From positions 255,872-319,871 of the forward strand of contig JXTC01000212.1 of assembly GCA_002914845.1 (NCBI GenBank): a DNA stretch of 64,000 nt. Reading direction: 5' to 3'. How positions within the stretch are numbered: the first letter of the stretch is position 1; every line of letters starts with the position of its first letter. The DNA is from Trema orientale (taxonomy: Eukaryota > Streptophyta > Magnoliopsida > Rosales > Cannabaceae). This document shows positions 45,110 to 56,447 of this stretch, piece by piece. The position numbers were made by a program, and so were the translations under genes. The notes beneath the pieces are model-generated. The model worked only from the letters and a program-made list of their open reading frames with translations. It did not search any database and had not been told where the DNA came from.

Positions 45110-46924
45110 TGTTAGATTAAAAAACGATTTTCGCAGCGGAAGATTGGCCCAGGAATATTCAAAAACTCAAAACAATTGACTATATGAGTACATAGTATTA
45201 ATTTATAGCAAATAGGAACACACAAAGAGAATAGATCTAATACCTCTTGTAGCCTATCAGCGGATCCTAGCTTTATTGTCTTCTAAACCACGATCTTCCA
45301 ATCCAAGCCTCAAGCACAACTGGATAAACGTGTGGGCATTGTGTACAATTTCTTAAAACACACACTTTAGGCACTTGCAATTTTCTCAATACATGAGATT
45401 GCAAGAGTTTGTTCTACAGAGAATAGGAAGACACTCTTCTCTTCTCTAGTTTATGGAGGCTTTATATATAATAATATGTGGTGTATCTCCTATCCTTATT
45501 CTACTAGGATTTCCTTTATATATATATATATCTATTTATTAAACTATTTAATAAATAATTATATTAATTAAATTAACACATATATATATCTTTTAAAACA
45601 AAAACGTGAACTTTGTTTACGTTTCCTTTTTTTTTAAAAAAATAAATGTAAACTTTTATATATTTATATCTATTTAATCTAATTAATTAATATATATATA
45701 TAAACTAGTAGATAATTATTTCATTTTCAGTCAGTTTTCCAATTTCTATTTATCTAATTATCTGATAATTAGATATTTTTAAATTCAAAATTTAAACAAA
45801 TTAGGAAACTTACCCCTCCATAAATTTAAATTAATTAATGAATTAATAACAATTATTAATTACATATAGATAAACTATTTATCTACACAAAGTGTGCAGT
45901 AACAGAAATAATGTAATATCCAGTATAGTGTTTGTAAGAGGTGGAATTGGGGACCTATGGACCTGTAATTCAAGCTCCAATAAATTATGACAATTAATTA
46001 AACTCTTTAATTAATTTGTCTAATTTATTAATTCCAGTATTACTCCACTAAAAATCTGGAATTGCACTCTTGAATTTACAGAATTAATTTACTCAGAAAA
46101 CAACGAGCAGTCCATCGATTTAATCATTACATGTAGTTCAATCCTCCATAGACAATTCATAATTGGAGCTAGGTCAAGTTCCGTTTACCTCTCCAATTAC
46201 ATCTTTATCCTTGTGTACCATTGATTCTCTAATGAATAATTAATTTATAAATCTATTATAAATTGAGTACTCAAACTGTTCAAGTCCTGAATCAATACAC
46301 AAGGGAATCATCTTTCTAACTTCCTAATGGAAGGAATGGATTCCATATCTGTAAGCTACATTCCCATCTGCTCATCTTATCATGCTCCCAAGATACAAGT
46401 ATTTCTATCTGTTTAAAAAACAAATCTTTAACAAGTATGTCAAAGAACATAATGTTATAAATAGGAGTCTACAACTACTCAGGATTAAGATTGATTTACA
46501 TATGATCATCTATTGACATTATTTGAACTCTCAACAGTTAACGGAATTTATGTGAGATTCAAATCATGTCTGGTCCAGTCCTATATAATCGAATTATATA
46601 AAGTACCTCCATTGTGATGTCAACACATCAATAGTCCGGATAAGACTTTTACATTCTCAATGTTAATAGACCGTACTAATAATATTTAATTAAAGATCCC
46701 AAACTTTAATTAATTATTATGGACTATATTTAGTTTATTATCCATAAATTTAATCCTCATGTATATAACACTTATATACTAAATTTGTGGTCACATAAAT
46801 AAACTAGGAACTTTCTGATATTTAAAGACATACCAATTATGCACAAATTCAAATAGAAAAATGTCATTTTATTAATTCAGCAAATATCCAAAATATACAT
46901 GCTTTTAGGGCATAAACCCTAACA
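45110..46924 (-). repeat. 3' LTR of the minus-strand Copia element (1815 bp)
   Basis: On the minus strand it begins TGTTAGGGTTTATGCCC at 46924 and ends AATCTAACA at 45110. The inside is next to the purine tract GGGCAAGTGGGAGAT. It matches the solo LTR at 32583-33947 at both ends, and the 5' LTR over 52754-53299. Confidence 0.9.
45461..45470 (-). promoter_or_regulatory. TATA box of the Copia LTR
   Basis: TATATATAAA read on the minus strand, with a CCTAGTAGAATAAGGATAGG segment upstream. The same arrangement of TAGGAT words before TATA is seen in the other Copia LTR at 28321-28366. Confidence 0.45.
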
Positions 46925-46940
46925 ATCTCCCACTTGCCCT
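46925..46940 (-). other. Polypurine tract of the Copia element
   Basis: GGCAAGTGGGAGAT read on the minus strand, directly before the 3' LTR. It would prime plus-strand DNA synthesis. Confidence 0.75.
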
Positions 46941-46967
46941 AAAGCAGGTGAGACATGTCTCTCAATC

Positions 46968-48500
46968 CTAAACCCTCAAGTGACTCTCAAATGTTTTCGC
47001 TGGAAGCGTTTTTGTAAAAGGATCAGCAATGTTATTTTCGGATGCTATCTTCATAACGGCCATGTCTCCTCGATGTACTATCTCTCTAATCAGATGATAC
47101 TTCGTCTCTATATGCTTTCCTCTCTTGTGACTTCTTGGTTCTTTTGAATTCGCCACCGCTCCACTGTTGTTGCAGTATAAAGTCAATGGCTTATCCATAT
47201 TTGGAACAACTTCCAAATCAGTAAAGAACTTTCTGAGCCAAACTGCTTCTTTAGCTGCTTCACAAGCTGCTATGTAAACTGCTTCCATAGTAGAATCTAC
47301 AGTACTGGATTGTTTAATACTTCTCCAGACAATGGCTCCACCACCAAGAGTGAACACTGACCCAGACGTCGACTTTCGAGTATCTTTGTCTGATTGAAAA
47401 TCAGAATCAGTGTAACTAGTAGGAATCAAGTCCTGACTTGAATAAACCAGCATATAATTTCTCGTTCTCCTAAGATACTTGAGAATATGCTTTACCGCTA
47501 TCCAGTGATGTAATCCTGGATTTGATTGAAAACGACTGACTATCCCTACTGCGTAGCATATGTCAGGCCTAGTACACAACATGGCGTACACAAGGCTACC
47601 AACTACAGATGCATAAGGAACCCGTCTCATATCCTCTTCCTCTTGAGGTGTCTTGGAACATTGCTCTTTGGAAAGAATAACTCCATGTCGAGAAGGTAAC
47701 TGTCTTTTCTTGGAGTTTTGTATCGAAAAACGAATGAGAACCTTATCAATATAAGATGCTTGAGATAGTGCCAAAAGTCTGTTTTTGCGATCTCGAATAA
47801 TCTGGATCCCAAGCACATAACTTGCTTCTCCCAAATCTTTCATTTGGAATTGCTCGGCTAGCCACTTCTTTATATTAGATAATATTTTTACATCATTCCC
47901 AATGAGCAAAATATCATCTACATAAAGAACTAGGAAGACCACTTTGATGTACTTGTATACACAAGGTTCATCAACATTTTGATCGAAACCATAAGATTTA
48001 ATCGTCTCATCAAATCTTAGATTCCATGATCTTGAAGCTTGCTTAAGTCCATAAATGGACCTAAGTAGCTTGCAGACTTTCTGCTCTTGGCCTTTAGCTA
48101 CAAAACCTTCTGGTTGCACCATATAGATGCTTTCTTCAAGATAGCCATTCAAAAAAGCTGTCTTGACATCCATTTGCCATATTTCATAGTCTAAACATGC
48201 AGCAATGGATAAGAGGATACGTATGGATTTAAGCATGGCTACTGGCGAGAAAGTCTCCTCATAGTCAACTCCCTCTTTTTGGGTATTACCCTTTGCCACT
48301 AACCTAGCCTTGAACGTTTCAACTTTTTCATCTACACCTCTTTTCCTTTTATAGATCCATTTACATCCAATGGGCCTGACATCTTCAGGTGGATCTACAA
48401 GTTCCCAGACAGAATTGGAATACATGGATTCTATTTCTTGGTTCATAGCCTCTTGCCATTTTTCCTTGTCAGAATCTTCTATTGCATGCTTGTATGTCAA
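46968..48500 (-). pseudogene. Copia reverse transcriptase and RNase H
   Basis: An uninterrupted block of 510 codons, the last part of the polyprotein. It opens with the [15 protein letters not shown] and WIYKRKRG segments of Copia RT. The catalytic box is YVDDILL (about 47905-47925). RNase H follows, with [34 protein letters not shown] and IADPFTK motifs. The stop at 46968-46970 is the natural end, about 45 bases before the polypurine tract. The block looks full length, but upstream stops prevent its synthesis as part of gag-pol. I count it as a pseudogene for that reason. Confidence 0.92.
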
Positions 48501-48509
48501 TGGATCATC

Positions 48510-49229
48510 TTAGCTACTATCGGAAACAGCAACATGTGCTTCTCCAACTTCCCAGCAGCGAGCAGGTAGTCTAATAACCCTCCCACTACGTCGAGTTACC
48601 AAAGTATTCTGATCTGGAATAGTGGTCTCATAATTTTGTCGTTCAACAACTATTGTTGGTTGTGGTCTGATTTGATCAAAAAGTAATTCCTCTAGTACAA
48701 CTTTACTTCGAGATTTGAAATCTGTCATATAGTCATTTTCAAGAAAAGTGGCATTTGTCGATACAAATGTCTTTTTCTCTTGAGGACTATAAAACAAACC
48801 TCCTCTCATGCCTTTTGGATAACCTACAAACAAACAAACCTCTGTACATAGTTCTAGCTTCCCAGTCTTTCCTTTCAGTACATGTGCTAGGCACCTCCAT
48901 ATGCGGATGTGACGTAAACTAGGTTTGCACCCATTCCACAACTCTAAAAGTGTCTTTTGGATAGACTTAGAAGGTACTACATTCAAAATGTAAACAGCGG
49001 TTTGAAGTGCATAATCCCAGAATGAGAGTGGTAGGGAAGTGTAGCTTATCATTGATCTAACCATATCAAGCAACGTTCGGTTTCTCCTTTCTGCAACACC
49101 ATTCTGTTGTGGTGTTCCAGGTGCTGTGAGTTGGGATAGGATGCCATTCTCCAGCAAGTGATCCTTCAATTCATTATCAAGGTATTCACCTCCTCGATCT
49201 GATCGAAGAGTTTTTAATGACTTACCTAA
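48510..49229 (-). pseudogene. Copia integrase, catalytic core second half and C-terminal part
   Basis: Same frame as its neighbours, bounded by TAA at 49230-49232 (upstream) and TAA at 48510-48512. It holds the second catalytic Asp (SDRGGEY, about 49190-49210) and the Glu in PQQNGVAERRNRTLLDM. It continues with LSFWDYALQTAVYILN and the CLFVGYPKGMRGGLFY segment usual before RT. The first Asp lies in the preceding block, so the enzyme is split by a stop in its core. Confidence 0.9.
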
Positions 49230-50630
49230 TTACTTTTCAGCTTCTGCTGTGAATTCTTTGAACTTTTCAAAGGTTTCAGATTTTCTTTGCATTAGGTACA
49301 CGTATCCATATCGTGAATAATCATCAATAAATGTGACAAAATATTCATAACCGCCTCTTGCTTGTACATTCAATGGACCACATACATCGCTATGTACAAG
49401 CTCAAGGGGTTCTTTGGCCCTTTCGCCCTTTGCTGAGAAAGGTCTCTTAGTCATTTTCCCTTCTAGACAAGATTCACAAACTGGTAGAGTGCCAACTTTT
49501 AGCTCTCTTAAAGGACCATCCTTTACAAGTCTGTTTATCCTATCTAGATTAATATGCCCTAACCTAAGGTGCCAAAGATATGTATCGTCATCATAAGAAA
49601 CTTTTTGCTTTTTAGATTTGGGATGTTCTACTTTAAACATTTCGATATTAAGCAGTGATTGTTCAACCGGCCTTAACATATAAAGTCCATTATCCATTTT
49701 TGCAGAACAAATATTTAAACCATTTCTAGAAATAATAATCTCATTATTAAGAAAAGAAACACTAAACATTTGTTCAAATAATCTTGACATAGAAATCAAA
49801 TTCCTACGAAAACCGGGAATAAAATAAATATTGTTCAATAACAAAAATTTATTCCTAAAATGAAGACGGACGACTCCCATTGCTTTTGCCGAAACTTTGG
49901 CTCCATTGCCTACTCTCATCATGAATTCCCCATCGGCAAGCTCCCTTGAAGAACTAAGCATCTGAAAAGAAGAACAAACATGATTAGTGGCTCCTGAATC
50001 AACTATCCAGGAAGATATATCAAATAAATTTTCTTCCACTAAACAAGCTTCTAAAACAAGTAAATCATATTTACCTTTCTTCTTCTCTTTCAACTCGGAG
50101 AGATACTTGTTACAGTTTCTCTTCCAATGCCCTTTAACTCCGCAGTGAAAATATTTTCTCTTAGGCTTTTTGTCTTTGGAGTTGTTCTTCTTGGTGCTAG
50201 TGTTGCCCTTCTTGCTCTTTTTGGGCTTAGACCCAGAGGCACCCTTGCTCTTCCTCTTCTTATTTTTGTTAGAGGTAAAGGGAATTTCTTCTGCAACATT
50301 TGCTTCAGCAACAGTTGCTGAGCCATCTTTATCTTTATCTTTCGATATCGATTCAAAAGTTTGCAGTTCATTGAGCAGTTGAGTCATCGTATAATTCAAC
50401 TTGTTCATAACATAGTTGCTCTTGAACTGAAGAAAATCAGGTGAGAGTGATTCAAGAATCATACTCACTTGGGTGCGGTCATCGATCGTAGCCCCGTGGA
50501 CTTCAGCCTCTCCAAAGTAATTGATCATGTTCAAAACATGATCTCTCACTGGAGTTCCTCTTTTCATCTTCGCATTCATAGCCTTTTTAATGGCGTCATG
50601 ACGAGATTGATCAGATTGTTGCCCAAACAT
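49230..50630 (-). pseudogene. Copia gag C-terminal part, protease and start of integrase
   Basis: 466 codons in the common frame. The gag part has the LNMINYFGEAEVHGA and LPDF-like helices and a Lys-rich stretch. The zinc knuckle reads YFHCGVKGHWKRNC: the first Cys of CX2CX4HX4C is Tyr. Protease is marked by WIVDSGATNHVC (DSG active site). The pre-integrase domain keeps both His and both Cys (LWHLRLGHIN, CESCLEGK). The integrase core begins with HSDVCGPL, its first Asp, and YFVTFIDDYSRYGYVYL. The block ends at TAA 49230-49232. The upstream boundary is the TAG at 50634-50636. Confidence 0.9.
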
Positions 50631-50633
50631 GGC

Positions 50634-50936
50634 CTAGAGAGACTCCATTATCTCATAAGCAGTCTCCATCCTTTCGTGCTTAGCTCTAAGTACGTCGGTC
50701 ATGCCTGCTAACATATAGCAGCGAGCTTTATTATTGGCATGAGTCCACTTTTCATAGCTTTCTCGTGCAGCACGAGTAGCATTAGCGGCGGGTTGTGGAG
50801 GACATTCCTCCGTAAGTACAAACTTGTAGTCTTCACTAACAAGCACGATGTTCATATTACTTTTCTACTTGATAAAATTATCTCCAATTAATTTTTTATT
50901 TGCGAGTAAAGCGATAATGGGATTCGAGGTTGACAT
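50634..50936 (-). pseudogene. gag: Copia gag N-terminal part, two stops
   Basis: The probable gag start is ATG at 50936-50934 (MSTSNPIIALLANKKLIGDNF). A TAG at 50865-50867 follows within 25 codons, then the frame gives the VSEDYKFVLTEECPPQP segment and an Ala/Arg-rich helix region to the TAG at 50634-50636. The sequence is typical of the Copia gag N-terminal domain (family recall). Reading frame equals that of the rest of gag-pol. Confidence 0.82.
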
Positions 50937-52735
50937 ATTTGCTGAAATTAAATAAATAAAACAACATTCAACATATTTGAAAATAAATATCACAAAGAAT
51001 TCAGAATAGTAAACATGATGCATGATGCAAGTAAGTAAACACATAAACTTATTTACTAATTCCACGGTAATTCAATTTTCTCTAATTAGGTGCCGTCGTA
51101 GGATAGGTCACATAATTATTAATTGAATTGAGACATTCTCAATTAATAAATAAAACATCAAAATATCTCATATTTTCTTTTATTTATTAACTACCGTTTT
51201 ATGGTCAAGATACTATTAACAGTTTAATTGTATCCTCATGAGTGCGACCCATTATTTCAGATTTTAACAACTTAACTCAAAAATGCCGCCGTAAGGTAGG
51301 TCAATTTTGAAATACATTCTAAAATCCTATCTCTTGGAAATTAAGCCTTGTTATTAATTTAAATGGACACCCTCCGTAGGGAGGACGAAATCTAAGCGTC
51401 TCTAGGCGCCAATTAAATCTCACGGTGCTTAATTAATAATGGAGACCGTGGAATATATTGTCATATACCCCTCTCCCACTCATTATTTTAAAATCTTATG
51501 TGTTTTTACTAATAAACATCTAATGTTTTATTTAACCTAGTTATTATATCTAATATAATTTTCTAGGTTAATTTATTAGTCCAATCTAATTGGTCTTAAA
51601 TAAATTACTAGATTTTCTAAAAATCTAAATTTATTATTATAGGAATAATTTGGCTAATCTAATTAATCTAATTAATAAGGATAGCCTAAATTAAATAAGT
51701 GTGATATTACCAAAATTTAACTATTAAATTTAAATCGCATTATTCAATTTTTTTTATTCCTATTTAATTATTTAATCTAATTAATTAGTCATATTCTAAC
51801 TAAACTATTTTAGCATGAATATAACATGTATGCATGACATTCATAAATGACTATGAGTGGGTATAATGAATGGCATGTTATTATGCATGGTCATGTTATA
51901 CATATCACATATAATATAACAATAAAATAAAATAAAAAGATATTTGGCTGGGTCCCTTAGGAAATTACAACCCAATAAAATAATAAAATTACAAAGAGTT
52001 AAAGGCACGTAGGCCTGAAAGCTATCCGCTGGTCTTCTTGGGCCTCCTTTCTTCTTTTGGTATTATTACAAATCAGATTTGTAAATAATGGTATTTCTGT
52101 AAATATTTTCATAAAACTAGCTTAGCCCATATAATATCTAAATAATTATTTGGGCCTGGGCCTGGGCCCATTTACCTTTTTTTTTTCTTTTAACGTAACT
52201 TATATATATATTATATTTATTAAACTATTTAATAAAATAAATAAATTAATCATAATAATTACTTTATATATATATAAAACGTTTAGAAGAAAACGTTGGT
52301 TGTTTTCGAAAAACAAGTTTTCTTCTAAACAAAAAACCTTTAACTTTTGTTTTAAAGCCATACTCTTCTTTATAACAAAACGCTGGTTTAGATTTATGTT
52401 TAAAAAAAAATCTTTTTTTTTTTTTGTGTGTGTGTGTTCTTTGGGGTTGTCATATCGGCTTCAAGTGGAAACATCTCCATCATCTTCTTCTTTGTACATT
52501 ATAAGAAAAAGAATAAAAATACAACAAAGCCTATACCCCAAAAATAGGGTTTACATATTTTGATCTAATCAAAATAAATTGCAAAAATTAAAACCCAAGG
52601 AACCATATAATTAACGACCAAATATCAACCATACATCCATCATATGATAACTCATCCATTCATCATCAAATACATATAAAAATAATGCAATACCCACTCA
52701 TGCATACAAATAATTAATACTATATACTCATATAA
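50937..52735 (-). other. Copia untranslated leader between primer site and gag
   Basis: No gene. CCGTCGTAGG, CCGCCGTAAGG and CTCCGTAGGGAGG words lie at about 51093, 51285 and 51371. An AT-rich part rich in TCTAATTAAT words spans 51500-51800. A GT/T-rich low-complexity stretch lies at 52405-52440, and GGGCCTGGGCCTGGGCCC at 52153-52170. Confidence 0.6.
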
Positions 52736-52751
52736 CCTCGCTCTGGTACCA
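52736..52751 (-). other. Primer-binding site, initiator tRNA-Met type
   Basis: TGGTACCAGAGCGAGG read on the minus strand, two bases inside the 5' LTR end. It matches the usual Copia site TGGTATCAGAGC with one change. Confidence 0.88.
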
Positions 52752-52753
52752 AT

Positions 52754-53299
52754 TGTTAGATTAAAAAACGATTTTCGCAGCGGAAGATTGGCCTAGGAAT
52801 ATTCAAAAATTTTCTCAAAACAATTGACTATATGAGTGCATAGTATTAATTNNNNNNNNNNNNNNNNNNNNNNNNNNNNNNNNNNNNNNNNNNNNNNNNN
52901 NNNNNNNNNNNNNNNNNNNNNNNNNNNNNNNNNNNNNNNNNNNNNNNNNNNNNNNNNNNNNNNNNNNNNNNNNNNNNNNNNNNNNNNNNNNNNNNNNNNN
53001 NNNNNNNNNNNNNNNNNNNNNNNNNNNNNNNNNNNNNNNNNNNNNNNNNNNNNNNNNNNNNNNNNNNNNNNNNNNNNNNNNNNNNNNNNNNNNNNNNNNN
53101 NNNNNNNNNNNNNNNNNNNNNNNNNNNNNNNNNNNNNNNNNNNNNNNNNNNNNNNNNNNNNNNNNNNNNNNNNNNNNNNNNNNNNNNNNNNNNNNNNNNN
53201 NNNGAGCAGTCCATCGATTTAATCATTACATGTAGTTCAATCCTCCATAGACAATTCATAATTGGAGCTAGGTCAAGTTCCGTTTACCTCTCCAATTAG
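52754..53299 (-). repeat. 5' LTR of the minus-strand Copia element, truncated and gapped
   Basis: The inner end (TGTTAGATTAAAAAACG) matches the 3' LTR. After the N gap 53204-53299 matches 46107-46202. Homology then stops abruptly, so about 720 bases of the outer end are missing. By comparison the gap should be about 545 bases longer than the N shown. Confidence 0.82.
52852..53203. other. Assembly gap (352 N)
   Basis: Unknown bases inside the Copia 5' LTR. Frames reading through it are meaningless. Confidence 0.99.
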
Positions 53300-54594
53300 C
53301 TTTCAAGACTTGGATTGACATTCTTTGAGCTTTAATGATAATTTAACTTATGTGTTAAGAGTTAATGATCAAATGAATTCTTGTCTTGAATGTTTCTCTT
53401 AGTTTGGATGCCTTATGCTTGTGATTCTACTATTTGGCATTAATTTCTCTCTTATATGAATGATCTTTACCTACTTTGGTTATTTATCTTTTGATCTTGA
53501 TTCATATATTGAGGGGGAGCATATTTATTATTTGCTTGTGCTAAATTGATCATATATCTTTTAAATGCATTTTTTTTTCAATATGCTCTTTATAGTTAGA
53601 TAGAAATGAAGAAAAAGAAATTATTTCACTATTGTGCTTGAATGATTTTAATTTCTCCTATGCTTTACGATTAATTATACTTGGAGAAATATGTTTTCAA
53701 CAAGTGAAAATTATGCTAGAGCTTTCATGATGTTCAATAAAATTATTTTCACCTTGTCCTAGAGCTTTCATGATCATGATGTGATGAAACTTCTCTATTT
53801 TGAATATGCTATAGTTGTCACACTTATCATCAATAGAAGAAGTTTTGCTAGAAATAAAAAGAATGCTCTTATTTTGGTATCATATTATTATTCAATCTTA
53901 TATTTGATATTGTTATTCTTATTTTGAAGATTGTTCAATTCTTGTTCCTCCATATCTCCTTATTGCATAACTTGTCTTACTATTTCACGTGGAAGAAAAT
54001 TGTTTGTGTATTGCTCTTTTATATACTTTTGTCTTAAAATTCAAATAGAGAGAGTAATATCGTGAACTAATATGGGGAGAAGAATGCAATTTTTAATTTT
54101 TGATTGCTTTTAATTGAAATTCTATTGGTATCAATTTGGTCTTTATTTTTAATTTAAACTAATTGATATCAACTTGGCTATTCACATAATTGGTATCCAT
54201 GAGCTAAATTTTTTTTAACAAGTGGTATCCATGAGCTAAATTTTTCACAAGTGGTATCTATGAGCTCAAATATTCAAAATATGCATACTTTATAAGTTTA
54301 AGGGGGAGTTTCACTCTCATTTTTTTTAAGCATATTTTGAGGAAGAAAAATCAAGGCTTGGTAAGGACACTTATCTCTATTTATTTCTTATCCTTACTCC
54401 TTTTTAAATATATATATAAATATATGTGTGAAAAAGATTTTTAAGAACTATTCAGATTTTTATGTATTAGATTTTCTTAGGACTCTTTTCAACTTTGTGC
54501 TTATTTTGCAAATATCTTGAAAGATTCGTTCCTCATGAGACATGTAGTTTGAAAATTATTTTCTATCTTTTTAATGATGTCAAAAGAGGGAGAA
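53300..54594. other. Noncoding sequence with AGGGGGAG tracts, possible Copia 3' region
   Basis: No gene. Purine tracts such as GAGGGGGAGCA (about 53511) and AAGGGGGAGTTT (about 54301) resemble polypurine tracts. Repeated GGTATCCATGAGCTAAATTTTT-like segments occur at 54187-54270. It may be the 3' noncoding part of another Copia (SIRE-like) element (inference). Confidence 0.35.
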
Positions 54595-55176
54595 TAATGT
54601 TGATTTATGAAAATGAGCATAAAAAGATTCATTTATGAGTATGCATATTTTAAGGGGGAGAATTTTATTTAGCATACATTCTTTTTACCTTTTTCTCATA
54701 ATATGCTTATGATGTTTAATTGAGTTAAAAAGGGGGAGAAAGTTCCTTTTACTTTTTCAAAGCATATTTTGATATGGAGCTTAAAATATGGTAATGATTA
54801 AGGTAAACTTGTCAAACTTCATATTTTCATATCCTTATTGCATATTTTATTTTATTTCATAAATCAATGTTTATCATCATCAAAAAAGGAGAGATAACAA
54901 ATATTAATTAATGAAATAAAATAAAATATGCAATAAGGATATGAAAATATGAAGTTTGACAAGTTTACCTTAATCCTTACCATATTTTAGGCTTCATATC
55001 AAAATATGCTTTGAAAAAGTAAGAGGAACTTTCTCTCCCTTTTTAACTCAATTAAACATCATAAGCATATTATGAGAAAAAGGTAAAAAGAATGTATGCT
55101 AAATAAAATTCTCCCCCTTAAAATATGAATACTCATAAATGAATCTTTTTATGCTCATTTTCATAAATCAACATTA
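54595..55176. repeat. Large inverted repeat, 266-bp arms, 50-bp spacer
   Basis: 54595-54860 is the reverse complement of 54911-55176 with a handful of mismatches and no net length change. Purine tracts AAGGGGGAGAA (left arm) become CTCCCCCTTAA (right arm). An RNA across it would fold into a long hairpin. Confidence 0.85.
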
Positions 55177-56014
55177 ATATGTAGTTTATGTGTTTGATTA
55201 AGTGACGTATTATACATAATAGAGTAAAATAATTATTTCGGTATATAATTTTTGTATCTTTTTGATGTTAGGCTAGCTTGGTATGTGTTTATAGAGTAAA
55301 ACAATTATTTTGGTATATGTTTTTTTTTATATCTTTTTTATTAGTCTCGGTCATGTGAAGTTTAAGTTTGAGGAAGACATGATGTGTATACAATGTGTAT
55401 GATAAAATGCCTAAGAGAATATTAATACAATGTATTTAGATTAGAAAATATGATTATAAGAGCTTAGTTTTGATTGGGCCATATATATTCTAAATTTTTT
55501 TTTTTATATGAGAGAATAAGGGAGAGAACTATCTTCCAAACTTTTGATTAAGTTAATGAAAAACTCCACTTAAGAGAAGTTGCATTGAGTTCATTCTCTA
55601 AATTTGTTAATCACAAATCATGCTCACCATCTTTTTAAGTAAAAAAAATGCTCATTGACATAAAAAATTTATAAGTGGGTATTTTCTTTTAGAGGCATTT
55701 AATGTATTTCTCTCTCTTAAAAGTCCTGCTATAAAAAGCATACCTTTAGGCTCCTATAATTGAGAATTGAACTATAATAAGCAATATCATCAATTCTTTA
55801 AAGTGTAATTGACATTTTTAACTTGTTATGATTAAGTACTTAATTAGTACCTATAAATTTAAATTTTTAGATGATTTGAATTAGAAATTATATTATGGAT
55901 GTGCTTTGAAAGATATTGCAAGATTTATTGACATTTTATTTAAATTACAGAAGTTAGCAATCCGTGGGAAAAATACAAAATTGAGAAAACTACCTTTTTT
56001 TAAAAAAAAAAAAA
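55177..56014. other. AT-rich intergenic sequence
   Basis: No gene. A near-repeat of AGTAAAATAATTATTTCGGTATAT occurs at about 55223 and 55288. Confidence 0.35.
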
Positions 56015-56339
56015 AACTACTATAGATCACAGCTTTTTCAAAAAACTATGATCTATAGTTGTTTAAAAAAATACTATAGATCACGTTTTACTACAAAATC
56101 ATGATCCATAGTTGCTGACATATTAACTATAGATGACAGGTTTCAACTGAAAACTGTCGTCTATAACCTTAAAAATGCCATTTTCCTTCCAAATATCATC
56201 TTTTATACGACGATTATAACCTATCTCTTTCGTACTGAAGAAAAGATGACACGAGCATAGACGACGATTTTGAAGGCGTTGTTTGTAACGTTAAATCAAG
56301 ATTTCAAACCGTCGTCTAAGGGGGTATTTTATAGTAGTG
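56015..56339. mobile_element. CACTA-like MITE
   Basis: The right end ATAGTAGTG (complement CACTACTATA) faces a left end AACTACTATA with one base changed. Inside are alternating CTATAGATCA/TGATCTATAG and CGTCGTCTA words typical of CACTA subterminal zones. At 325 bp it has no coding capacity. No matching 3-bp target duplication was seen. Confidence 0.5.
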
Positions 56340-56447
56340 TGATGTATTTTCTATTTCTAATTCATTTATGCTTTTCTTTGCTCAATGCTTCTATTTTATT
56401 TGACCAATGAATTAGTTAATTTTAGGATGTGATTTTGATGCTCGGGA

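Larger units (their letters stand above)
45110..53299 (-). mobile_element. Near full-length Copia LTR retrotransposon
   Basis: Read on the minus strand: truncated 5' LTR with an N gap, initiator-Met primer site, 1.8-kb leader, gag, protease, integrase, RT, RNase H, polypurine tract, complete 3' LTR. The coding region (50936-46968) is a single frame of 1322 codons with four in-frame stops and no frameshift. The LTR is the same family as the solo LTR at 32583. The 5' LTR lacks its outer 720 bases, so no target duplication can be seen. Confidence 0.9.

Noticed and set aside
52150-52563. 137-codon frame rich in Phe, Ile and Lys in the Copia leader
   Set aside because: It lies on the strand opposite to the element and reflects T-rich sequence; no motif.
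54595-55176. Inverted repeat as a microRNA precursor
   Set aside because: Arms are far longer than usual for a plant microRNA and nearly complementary throughout; hairpin siRNA source or foldback is more likely.
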